Of a DNA stretch of 64,000 nucleotides, positions 1 to 10,440 are shown one piece after another; positions within the stretch are counted from its first letter, which is position 1, and each line of letters starts with the position of its first letter. Under the pieces are notes generated by a model. That model saw only the letters and a list, made by a program, of their open reading frames with translations. It made no database searches and was not told the origin of the DNA. Position numbers and translations under genes: made by a program. This DNA is from Oryza sativa Japonica Group (Eukaryota; Streptophyta; Magnoliopsida; Poales; Poaceae), in contig NC_089037.1 of assembly GCF_034140825.1 (NCBI RefSeq), positions 31,763,001 to 31,827,000 on the forward strand, read 5' to 3'.

Positions 1-761
1 ATGCAAATCTCTTGCTAAAATACGGAAGCAAAAATGTTTCGAAGTTCGGTAAAGCATGAAGCCTGAAGTTAAATTACTAAGAGCAAGTTTAATAGTATAG
101 CCCACTACTAACTTCAATTCATCTATAACCAATCTAATAGCCAATTCATACAATAGTTGCTTACTATACTATTAATATACGGTCCCACCTGTCATACACA
201 CATTGCGTCTTAGAGTCCGTGCTGCAACTAGCTATAGATTTGTAGCCCGCTGTTCTTCTCTCTTAACTTTTATCTCATTAAAATATATTTGTAGCCGGCT
301 AATAATCTGCTAGTATTGTACCTGCTATAAGGATTACATGTAATAGGAGATATATACTGCTTCCGATTTTAAAAATATGATGCTACTAACTGCCTTGTAA
401 ACGTGACATGATGTTTGGTCATTTTGTCCTAGTAAGAAAAACTATATTAGTTTTATTTATTTTATTCTGACTTGTTTTATTTTAATTGTGATTTTATTTC
501 TTATATTTGCACTAGACGAATTTTTAAATGCCATATCTAAAAGTAAATAGCATTATTATATATTTAGAAACAAAGGGAGATATAGCCTATATCCTAGATC
601 CGCATCAAACATTTGGTATATCACGTTGGATCTAGAATATAGAGTTGTGCTAAACAACACCTAAATAAAGCAATACATCTGCTGCCGCTGATGAAACCTG
701 CTCGTGGAGCACGAGATAGGAGAAACATTTGGTACTACAAAACATAAGGGGATTTTTAATA

Positions 762-1020
762 TTCCCTCCGTACTCGTAAAGAAAGTCGTTTAGGACAGCT
801 ACACGGTCTACAAAACACAATTTTGACTATTTGTTTCTATAAAAATATTTATTGAAAAGTGATATATGTATATTTTTATGAAAGTATTTTTCAAGACAAA
901 TCTATTCATATAATTTTTCCATCTTAAAACTCAACAAATTAAGAATTATTCATGATTTATATTCCCAAGGTTTGACTTAAACATTGTCCTAAACGACTTC
1001 CTTTATGAGTACGGAGGGAG
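762..1020. mobile_element. Stowaway-type MITE (259 bp)
   Basis: The element begins TTCCCTCCGTACTCG and ends with the inverse CGAGTACGGAGGGAG-like sequence. The inverted termini run about 37 bp, through a GTCGTTTAGGACA motif. A TA dinucleotide flanks each end (760-761, 1021-1022), the Tc1/mariner-type target duplication. There is no coding capacity. Confidence 0.85.
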
Positions 1021-1886
1021 TATTTTCTTTTCTAAGATAAACATTTCATTGTGGACAAACGTGAGAGCACACGCAATAGCAACATAGCATGTCCTGAATA
1101 AAGTGACCACTAAATTCAATAAATATGGTATACATCAATGCATTATCTTGGTCCTGGTATCCTTCAATCATGTTCCTTCACGAGATCCTCCTTTTGATCT
1201 GCTTTTGTCATTGTTGCTTGCATGCCCATAGATTTTTTTTTCTTAAGATAGTATAAGGATTAACTCGTTAATTAGTTCCCGCATATCAAAGAGATACGCA
1301 ACCAAAGTCGAGTTTACAGGGAAATTTCAAAGCAAAGACAAACCTTCAATAAAATGCATAATAAAAGGACATGGCTACATCAATCACCCGTCACTAACTT
1401 AATTTGTTCCTTGTACGTGATCCAAACTTTGTTCCATTAGCCAAGCGTACATTAACTCCAATACTTCTACTACTAATAACTACTACTGTCATGTGTGTGT
1501 CAGATTTATGCTCTTAAGAAAAGATTTCAGATTATTTTTTCTTCACCGGAACCCTTACGTACATAAGTACATTGTATACGTATATGTATGGTCTGTATCA
1601 GTATCACTGCCCACGTCTTCTTTTCTACTAAAATGATAGTTGCCAAGTCTTCGAATGATCCTTTTAACAGATGGATCATTTTCAACGATATAATCATACT
1701 ATAAGAGGAGGGAGAAGATGTTACTCCAAGGACATCATTTCTTTTTTGTTTTTGTTTTAGGAAATATCAAGGACATCATCTTGTATAAATTAAGTTGAAA
1801 AACATAAGAAAAGAACACAATTAATCTTAATCCACGCGGTTTACAGATTGTTGAGAGAGTCTACATCAACAATTGCTCACGACTTA

Positions 1887-2126
1887 CTCCCTTCGTCCTA
1901 AAAAAAAAAGACAAACTCTGGTTTCTGTGTCCAACATTTGACCGTTCGTCTTATTTGAAAAAATTATGAAAAAAAATTAAAAAGACAAGTCACGCATAAA
2001 ATATTAATCATGTTTTATCATCTAACAATAATGAAAATACGAATTATAAAAAATTTTATATAAGACGGACAGTTAAAGTTGGACACGGAAACCCAGAGTT
2101 TCTCTTTTTTTTTTTGACGGAGGGAG
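1887..2126. mobile_element. Stowaway-type MITE (240 bp), same subfamily as 42280-42519
   Basis: It starts CTCCCTTCGTCC and ends GACGGAGGGAG, flanked by TA on both sides (1885-1886, 2127-2128). The interior (GTCCAACATTTGACC, and GCATAAAATATTAATCATG in the centre) matches the element at 42280-42519 in inverse orientation, so the two are copies of one family. Confidence 0.88.
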
Positions 2127-2355
2127 TAATTATGAACTACTCACAGTTTGCACCTGCATCCTGTTGCTAGTTTCCTCTGGGCATGCATTTGCGTGAAAAG
2201 CACTCGTTTACGTTAAAAAGGATGCATGCCAATTTACTCTCTAGCTTCATTGCTTTTGATTTGTAGCATCTCTTTGTTCTTAGATTTTATTTTTTTTAGA
2301 TAAAGCTTATTTTCTTAGATTTTAGCATCTCTTTGTTCCAAGCTTTTGAAGTGAG

Positions 2356-2481
2356 GGTGTGTTTAGTTAATGCCAAAATTAGAAGTTTGATTTAAATTAG
2401 AATGATGTGACGAAAAAATTAAAAGTTTATGTGTGTAGAAAAGTTTCGATGTGATAAAAAAGTTGGCAACTAAACCAGGTC
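2356..2481. repeat. GTGTTTAGTT...AACTAAAC terminal-repeat element, copy A
   Basis: A short dispersed repeat with inverse termini GTGTGTTTAGTT and AACTAAACCAGG. Its interior has AATGATGTGACGAAAAA and GTTTATGTGTGTAG. Related copies lie at 23515-23668 and, inverted, at 54862-55010. This copy lacks part of its right interior. The superfamily is not settled because no clear target duplication was seen. Confidence 0.7.
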
Positions 2482-2984
2482 TAAATGAAGTTTGGGAATA
2501 CATTGATTGCGTCCCGGTTTCGCAGCCTGAAAACAGGTTTTGTCACGGAAGAGATTGAAAACTACTCTTCCTACTCCAGAACAGAACAAAAGTATGGAAT
2601 CAACTGCATCTCGTGAAGCGAGCAAAAAGAAATCCAGATGCAATGACCAACAAGCATAGAGATCTGCATCACCAGGAGTAATAAACGTCTCGATGGGATT
2701 GAGTTGAGCTAGCCGTTGGCTTTCTCGTGGGAAAAAGCGTCGTTGAAACAGAAAAGAAAAAGGAAAAAAACCAGGCAATCTCACGTTCCAAGTACCTAAC
2801 CCCCCCAACCCCGGCGCCACCTCCAGAGCGTTCTCGGCCGTCGGATCGACTCGAACGTTGGGATTTATTGCTAATCTAATGCCAGGGTGGTCTGCGCCTG
2901 CGCGCTTTTCCTGCCCGGCTGCCACTCATCATCCGTGTCCGTTTCTTCGTCTCATGATCAGTTCGTGTTCGTGCTTCTGCCGCG

Positions 2985-3343
2985 CTATAAAAATCACTGC
3001 GTCGATTGGGCGGTTCACCCATCTCATCATCACCCCATACCTAGCCGTTTGGCCCGTTTCATCCTCCTCTTCTTCTTCCTCCTGCCATTTCTTGGCATAT
3101 TGCGAGTTCTTGGCTGCCATTTTCTGGGCAGTGGATCGGAGGAGGAGATTGGGGATTGGGCAAGAATTATCCTGGTATTGTGGATATAAGATTTGCAGAG
3201 GAACAGTGGGTGGGTTTGTGCTTTCGTGGTGGTGGGTGAGTGAGGCGTCGCTTTCCGGCGAGGTTCGTACGTGTGGAGTCTCGCGGCCGCGCCCGTCGCC
3301 GTCAGTCCTCGCCACGCAACCGCGCCGTCGCTTCTAAACTCCG
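2985..3343 (+). promoter_or_regulatory. Candidate distal promoter and leader exon of the GH3 gene
   Basis: A CTATAAAAA box lies at 2985-2993. About 350 bp downstream is a strong plant splice donor, CCG|GTAAGTA, with GT at 3344-3345. This is what a TATA promoter followed by a noncoding first exon looks like. Short ORFs in the interval do not resemble known proteins. Without transcript data it is only a candidate; a second TATA/donor pair lies closer to the gene. Confidence 0.35.
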
Positions 3344-3931
3344 GTAAGTAATCGCCTCATCGGCAAGGCACCGTCACCACCGCGCTCGACGGGTGGTTTT
3401 TATACTCTTCTCCCTCTCTTTCTTTGGTGGTAGATGTAGCTAGGTCTCCTCTCTGCCGCCATTGCCGGCCTCGTGTTCGTCCGTTCCCTCACGCTCTGTC
3501 TCTGTCTCTGCATCGTCCTCCTCCTCCCATGGAGATCAAGAAGCTGCAGCAGAGAGTGAGTTTTTTTGCGTCATTTGTGTGCTTGCTTGATTGACGGCAT
3601 GGCACGGTTTTCACAGTTTCACATTTGCTCTGGTCGCCGTCGTCGTCTTCCTCGAGTAAACTGTAGTAAACTCTTGTAGAGGGAGGGTTCACGTGAGTTC
3701 GGTAACTCACGCGCAGCTTTTTTTGCTCTTTCTCTCGCTTTCTGTCTCATGCCGTTGTTTTCGCCGTGGCGGAAGCCAACAATTCCGCCGCACTGTCGAG
3801 AGGAGGAAGAAGATGATATTTTTCGGCGGGAGGATTGGACCGCATTGTGGCGGCCTTCATGAGGCCATGCCTCTCCATAGCCCTTGCTGCTCCAACCACT
3901 CCTCGATCCTTATCTCATTTCCTGGCTTTAT

Positions 3932-4054
3932 TATATAAAGAAGCCATCGCCGGGAGACGGAGTACAAGAGAGCAGGAAGCACGCCTCTTCTTCTTCTTCT
4001 CCATCTTCTCACCCACCATAGCCACCTTCTTCCTTCCTGCAACTCGGCTTTCTG
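3932..4054 (+). promoter_or_regulatory. Candidate proximal promoter and noncoding exon 1 of the GH3 gene
   Basis: A TATATAAAG box is at about 3932-3940. It is followed by a pyrimidine-rich leader ending in the donor TCTG|GTAAGA (GT at 4055-4056). A matching acceptor with a pyrimidine tract (TTTTTCTTTCACAG) ends at 4814. A leader intron of about 760 bp would bring the transcript to the GH3 coding exon. This fits plant leader introns but is inferred. Confidence 0.45.
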
Positions 4055-4872
4055 GTAAGACCAAGAGACCATCCTTCCACCCATGGAGGTTTCTTTCTCC
4101 CTAATAGTAGTAATTAGTAAATAAACTACAGTAGTAACGCACACGCACACGCGGTGAACACTGCACTGCTTGGCGTTTACTGCGTGTCAGGGCTCGCCGT
4201 CTATCTAGCCGTTGCTCATGCATACAGTGAGCTTTAGGAAGGCAAAAATGGTGGCTTTGGGTTTGGGGTTTGGGTGTGGGGCGAGAGATTCCAGTCGGTT
4301 GCAACAAACGCATTGAATTTGCTTGCCTTTTCTCTCATGGGAATTGTGCAGTGCAAGAACAGAGAAATGCAGCTGTGCTGAACTGCTGCTGATATAAGCT
4401 TGGCTCCTTCCTCTTCTTGCAAAGGCTCCACAATTTGCAGCAGTGCAAATTCGCAACTGCAAGAGGAGCACTCTGCTTCTGCTTCTGGTGATTTGTTTGC
4501 CTTCATGGATGGCATAGCTTATTTCTGTTTTGCTTGGTTATTCATACCAAACTTCAGTTTTTGTGTTAGTTTGCAAAGTAAAATTTTAGTTCTTGTTACT
4601 GTTTGAGAATTTAGACACCTTGCCAAATGTTTTTGGTACTATTTTTTTCAAGTACAAAAGCACAGCAACTCTACAGTAGAGTGGCCAGTTAATCTCTTTG
4701 TTAGGAGTAAATCATTCTGTTAAAATGTCCATTAGAGAATGCTAATAAACTATTGTTAACATCTGCTAGAGATCTGCAATGACAGTGGAAAAACAGTGTC
4801 TTTTTCTTTCACAGTTGCGAATAAATTAAAAATAGCTCTGATGATTTTGACCCAGTAGTTTGTTAGGACGTC

Positions 4873-5232
4873 ATGGTTTCCTCTTGCCGCGTTTCCTCTC
4901 TGCATTCTTGGCTCCTCTCGCCGTTGACCGACCGCCCGCAATGGCCGGCAACGGCGGCGGCGGCGGCGGCCGGAGACACTGCTCCGGCGTTCTCGAGTCG
5001 CTGGAGGGTTGCTTCACGGGGTTTCTCATCGTGCTCCTGGAATGGCACGCGCAGGTCCGGAGGCGGCTGCTCCCGCTCCTTCGCCGGCAGAGGATGGCGG
5101 TGCTCGCGGCGCCGGTGGTCGCCGCCGTGCTGCTGCTCACCTGGGCGGCGTACGGCGAGGCCCAATACGTGCTGTACAAGGACGCCACCAAGCCGGTGGA
5201 GGCGCGCGTCACCGACCTCCTGGCGCGGATGA
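4873..5232 (+). other. Upstream ORF overlapping the GH3 start
   Basis: An ATG at 4873 in strong context (G at -3, G at +4) opens a 119-codon frame. It runs to 5232 past both in-frame GH3 start candidates (4941 and 5094) in a different frame. A 5-codon uORF lies just before it at 4841-4858. Its protein is low-complexity and unlike any family I know, so if used it would be regulatory rather than a product. It matters only if transcription starts upstream of 4873. Confidence 0.4.
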
Positions 5233-7665
5233 CGCTCGCGGAGAAGATCGGCCAGATGACGCAGATCGAGCGGCAGGTCGCGTCGCCGCAGGTCCTCAAG
5301 GACTACTTCATCGGTGAGCATTGTTCTTCTTCAGAGACACAGCCGTCGGCCATGGCGGCGGCGGCGGCGGCGAGCTGAGGTGTTTGTTTTGCGGGTGGCG
5401 TGGCAGGGAGCTTGCTTAGCGGCGGCGGGAGCGTGCCGAGGAAGCAGGCGACGGCGGCGGAGTGGGTGAGCATGGTGAGCGACTTCCAGAAGGGGTCGCT
5501 CTCGACGCGGCTCGGCATCCCGATGATCTACGGCATCGACGCCGTGCACGGACACAACAACGTCTACGGCGCCACCATCTTCCCCCACAACGTCGCGCTC
5601 GGCGCCACAAGGCAAGCAGCTCTCCTCTCCCCAAGATTTGCAAAGCTGCTTCCATTTTTCACTAACCGAGAGATCCGGTTTTGTTTGATGTTTTTGAGCA
5701 GGGATCCGAACCTGGTGAAGAGGATCGGCGCCGCGACGGCGCTGGAGGTGAGGGCGACCGGCATCCAGTACGCGTTCGCGCCGTGCATCGCGGTAGGTCA
5801 CCACCAGCCACAGTGCTAGCTTTGCTTCAACTCTCATTGGCGATGGATCGGGGGATCTCATGGCGTTGACGTTGATCAAACAACAACAGGTGTGCAGGGA
5901 TCCGAGGTGGGGGAGGTGCTACGAGAGCTACAGCGAGGACCACCGCATCGTGCAAGCCATGACGGAGCTCATCCCCGGCCTGCAGGGCGACGTCCCGGCC
6001 AACTTCACCAGCGGCATGCCCTACGTCGCCGGAAAGTAAGTCCTATTCAAGAACACCTCGTGACACACAGTGCCACTCAAGTGTCTCTTTGTGTGTTCGT
6101 CCGCCTGATGAACGCTGGGTGTTCGACGAAATGCCAGGAACAACGTGGCGGCGTGCGCCAAGCACTTCGTGGGCGACGGCGGCACGCAGAATGGTGTCAA
6201 CGAGGACAACACCATCATCGACCGCCGAGGGCTGATGACCATCCACATGCCGGCGTACCTCAACGCGCTCCAGAAGGGCGTCTCCACCGTCATGATCTCC
6301 TACTCGAGCTGGAACGGCATCAAGATGCACGCCAACCACGACCTCGTCACCCGCTACCTCAAGGACAGGCTCAATTTCAAGGTGAGACATCAACCCAAAC
6401 CACTTGTTTCAGATTCTCATTGATGTGATAATGTAGTTTTTCAGATGTTCATCATCTTGAGTTTTGTTTGTGTTTGTGTTGCTTTCAGGGCTTCACAATC
6501 TCGGATTGGGAGGGAATTGACAGGATCACAACACCAGCAGGTTCAAACTACTCCTACTCTGTCCAGGCTGGAGTTCTTGCCGGCATTGACATGGTGAGAA
6601 CACAAACTTTCTTGTCACTCTTAGTACAAGTGTGCTTGCTGTTTTAGATTCAAGCGTATTTGATTTCAAGATGATTAATTAATTGTGATGTTACTTGTAG
6701 ATCATGGTGCCGAACAACTACCAGTCGTTCATCAGCATCCTGACCAGCCATGTCAACAACGGCATCATTCCGATGAGCAGAATCGACGACGCAGTGACTA
6801 GGATTCTGCGCGTCAAGTTCACCATGGGACTCTTCGAGAACCCCATGCCCGATTCGAGCATGGCTGATCAGCTGGGGAAGAAGGTAACTAGTGACACAAT
6901 CTGATGCAATCAAATCATAATGTTGCTTCAATTTATTTCAGGAGATTATTGACGGTGAATTGTGAATTTGTGATCCAGGAACACAGAGATTTGGCGAGGG
7001 AGGCAGTGAGGAAGTCGCTGGTGCTCCTGAAGAACGGCAAGACAAGTGACAAGCCGATGCTGCCGCTGTCCAAGAAGGCGCCCAAGATCCTCGTCGCCGG
7101 CAGCCACGCCGACAACCTGGGCTACCAGTGCGGCGGCTGGACGATCGAGTGGCAGGGCGACACCGGCCGCATCACCGTCGGCATGACCATCCTCGACGCC
7201 GTGAAGGCGGCGGTGGACCCGTCGACGACGGTGGTGTTCGCCGAGAACCCCGACGCCGACTTCGTCAAGAACGGCGGCTTCTCCTACGCCATCGTGGTGG
7301 TCGGCGAGCACCCGTACACGGAGACCAAGGGTGACAGCTTGAACCTGACCATCCCGGACCCCGGGCCGAGCACGGTGGCGACGGTATGCGGCGCCGCGCA
7401 GTGCGCCACGGTGCTCATCAGCGGCCGGCCGGTGGTGGTGCAGCCGTTCTTGGGCGCCATGGACGCGCTCGTCGCCGCGTGGCTGCCGGGGACCGAGGGG
7501 CAGGGCGTCACCGACGTGCTGTTCGGCGACTACGGGTTCACCGGCAAGCTGCCGCGGACGTGGTTCAAGTCGGTGGACCAGCTGCCGATGAACTACGGCG
7601 ACGCGCACTACGACCCGCTGTTCCCGCTCGGATTCGGCCTCACCACCCAGCCTAGGACCTACTAG
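4941..7665 (+). CDS. GH3 family beta-D-glucan exohydrolase (exo-beta-glucanase / beta-glucosidase)
   Basis: A cell-wall glycoside hydrolase that removes glucose from beta-glucan and oligosaccharide ends. Eight exons: 4941-5313, 5407-5611, 5702-5792, 5890-6035, 6138-6381, 6489-6593, 6701-6883, 6979-7665, giving 677 codons plus stop, in frame throughout. The protein is closely similar along its whole length to barley exohydrolase ExoI. The nucleophile Asp sits in [10 protein letters not shown] (about residue 359) and the acid/base Glu in [13 protein letters not shown] (about 559). From the internal ATG at 5094 the protein is 626 residues, the usual family length, and starts with a signal peptide (hydrophobic run to AYGEA, then QYVLYKDA). 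The 4941 start adds 51 residues with a second hydrophobic patch, so the true start is uncertain. Intron 2 (5612-5701) is GC-AG. Confidence 0.97.
5612..5701 (+). other. GC-AG intron in the GH3 gene
   Basis: The reading frame requires the junction ACA AG | GCAAGC ... GAGCAG | G GAT CCG (Thr-Arg-Asp-Pro), which matches barley ExoI. No GT in the vicinity keeps the frame, so the donor is GC. Confidence 0.85.
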
Positions 7666-7930
7666 CTAGCTTAGCTGCAGTGATAAGGAGATATAGGAAA
7701 GATGAAAATTTCACTAAATGGGAATTCGTACTCCCTGCCATTGTTTCCCTTGATACTATTTTTCTCTGTTTTGGTGTATGCTCGATCCTCATTGGCGAGC
7801 ATAATGAGGATCAATTTGATTATGAGAAATTCCATTTACACCAAAAATGGCTTCGTCTCGATGCACCATAAATTGCGTTTAAAATGTCCAAACCTTTCTA
7901 AAGAATAATGGAGTAAAGATATTAATAAGC

Positions 7931-9668
7931 GGAATAAGTCCACTTTGACTCCCTTAAAAGCGACCCGAATCTAATTCATGACCTTGCACTGCAAAACCAG
8001 ATATCTTGACCCCTAAACTGTTAAAACCGGTGCAATTTGACTCCCTCAGCAGTTTTGGAGAGCGGTTTTGCTGACGTGGCGCCTACGTGGCGATATTGAC
8101 CGAATTTTCGTTCCACATGGCGTTGACGTGGCACTTATGTGACATTAAAATTAAAAAATATACGTGGGACCCATTAGTCATTCACACAAAAAGAAATGTG
8201 GGCCACTGCCATGTGGGGCCCACATGTCAGTCCTCCCTGTCTCATTGCTTCTTCCTCCATCTCTGCCTTCTCTCTCTTTCTCTCCCCTTCTTCTTTCCCT
8301 TCGGCCGGTGGTGGCGGTGGTAGAGAAAGCGGCGGCATCAAGCCGCGAGTAGGGAAGGAGGTGGGCGGCGCGGCTCACCGCGACTAGCAGGGTGGGCGAC
8401 ATCAGGGTGGTGCCGGCAGAGCGATGTGGCCGCGGCGGGGGGATCCCGGCGAACCGCCACAACCTTGCGCATGCTGCTGGGAACCGACCGATAAGTGCTT
8501 CGATTTTTCCCCTCGCCGGAGTTCATTTCTCGCTGCCGCGGCCGCATCCCGAAGCCTCCGTCGGTTTCACGGTTGCGAAGGCGAAGCCGCGGAGGGTGGG
8601 AGGAGAGCGAGAGGAGGAAGAATAGTCGGCCTGGTTTGCGTTTCCGCTTCCGCTGGGTGTCACCAATCCAATCCCTAATCCCGTGCTTCTTACTCTCCGC
8701 CATCTCCATGCTACGTTCCCTATGTTCCAAGTGATTGTCGATGGGGCTTTCTATGATTTTTGGTTAATCTGTATGTTACTTGTTCGGCTGTGATATCCAT
8801 CTCTTTTGCAAATTATACCACTATATCATGTAACGCTTAATCACATTCGTGAGCTAACTTACATCTCACGGTGGTAATATGGATTGTGCATCTCCTCATA
8901 TAAGTTGTTCTTCTACTCATTGAGCTTGCTTCTTCCACTTCAGGTGTGCAGAGAAGGGGCAAGCAACATCTGCACAAACTCTGCTGGAGGCATTGTCTAT
9001 GATTGCTGATTCCTCATCCTCTTCTTAGCCAAAGGCATTAGCGGTAGCTCAGGATACCATTGAGTTCTCCGAACCATCAGGACGCTGCCTTTCCTTGTCT
9101 CCTGTCTCACGCATTTGGTCCCGACTGATGCGTCAATGGGGATGGCGGCGGGCAGGAGCAAGCCGATGGCGGCATCAAGTAGCGAGCGGGGGAGGAGGTG
9201 GTCGGCGCGGCTCACTGCGAGGAGCAAGGTGGGCGACATCAGGGCGGCGCCGGCAGAGCGATGTGGTCGTGGCGGCGGGGATCCCGGTGAGCCGCCACGC
9301 CCTTGCGCATGTCCGACTTGGAAGGGGAGAGAGAGGGAAGGGAGAGAAGGAGGAAGGGAGACACGGAGGACTGACATGTGGCCCCACATGTTAGTGGGCC
9401 CACATTTCTTTGTGTGAATGACTAATGGGTCCCACGCATATTTTTTAATTCTAATGCCACGTAAATGCCACGTCAACGCCACGTGGAACAAAGACTCTGT
9501 CAATATCGCCACGTAGGCGCCACATCAGCAAAACCACCCTCCAAAACCGCTGAGGGAGTCAAATTGCATCGGTTTTAACAGTTTAGAGATCAACATATCT
9601 GGTTTTGGAGTTCAGGGTCACGAATTAGATTCGGGTCACTTTTGAGGGAGTCAAAGTGAACTTATTCT
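7931..9668. mobile_element. Non-autonomous Mutator-like element (MULE) with ~310-bp TIRs
   Basis: Long terminal inverted repeats (about 7931-8240 and 9365-9668) share blocks such as TTTGACTCCCT, GTGGCGCCTACGTGGCGATA and TGGGACCCATTAGTCATTC. They are flanked by a perfect 9-bp direct repeat TTAATAAGC (7922-7930 and 9669-9677), diagnostic of the Mutator superfamily. The GC-rich interior has no transposase but holds a ~130-bp direct repeat (about 8341-8472 and 9186-9312), and could carry captured host sequence (Pack-MULE type). ORFs inside resemble no known protein. Confidence 0.9.
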
Positions 9669-9677
9669 TTAATAAGC

Positions 9678-10440
9678 AGATGCACACATATAGGGGTACC
9701 GACCTGGCCCGTTGATCTTCTATGAGAGGCAGCATGGGCGTGAAGGCGGCAGCGACGGCGGAGAATCTTCAGACCGACGCGGCAGCGCGATAGAAAGAAG
9801 CGATGCGCGCGGTTGCACAAAGGAGAGGGGGGCGAATTCGTGCCTGGCCTTTCTCGGGCATGTTGTGGGCCGTCCAAGTCTCTGATCGTCTGCCATGCCG
9901 AAGCAAACCCACAGCATCCCGAATTGATGTATTGCTCCTCAAGTCCAAATTGAATCCACACAGAAATGACAAGAGTACCACATTGTGCAACCAAAAAAGT
10001 TTTTTTTTTTCTGAGAAAATTTCTTCTGAGGTGAATTTTGAGGGTTCATCTATTTTTCATGAACGGTAATTTGGCAGACCTTGCCGACGAACAACCTCGT
10101 AAACAACCCATTTTTAACAGAACAACTGGGCACCAGCCAAAGTCGTCACATTACGCGTGCGAGCATCAAGAAGTAGCAAAAGAGCATGGCCCGTTCAAAA
10201 ATTAACGCCTAATCTACCTCCTCTAGATTAAAGAGGAGGTTCACTTGCCGTTCTAGTCATTGCTGTTATGGGCACAAGTGATATTTACAAATATACAGTA
10301 ACACCCTTCGGGATATTCTTGAGCTTTGCCAGATTCTTACCATTTGCTGGTGCCCATCCCCGTCCAAAATAAATATGTTCCGGGGTTCTTGCGCGAGCGG
10401 CTGCCGATCCAAAATCTTGTCCTGCACTCTTTCGGAGTGA
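9678..10440. other. Intergenic / 3' flank of the Tousled-like kinase gene
   Basis: It probably contains the kinase 3' UTR (read on the minus strand) and a short spacer. A GC-richer patch at about 9719-9920 has short ORFs without recognisable similarity. A 9-bp-arm hairpin lies at 10216-10240. Confidence 0.5.

Larger units (their letters stand above)
1..2355. other. AT-rich intergenic region
   Basis: No exon, RNA gene or long ORF that looks coding was found here. The only resolved structures are two Stowaway-type MITEs, listed separately. The rest is unique-looking AT-rich DNA upstream of the GH3 gene. Confidence 0.6.

Noticed and set aside
2858-3337. 159-codon frame upstream of the GH3 gene
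   Set aside because: No similarity to any family and overlapped by other equally open frames; more likely a noncoding leader.
3529-3594. Short ORF beginning MEIKKLQQR near 3529
   Set aside because: Only about 20 codons; no supporting splice or homology evidence.
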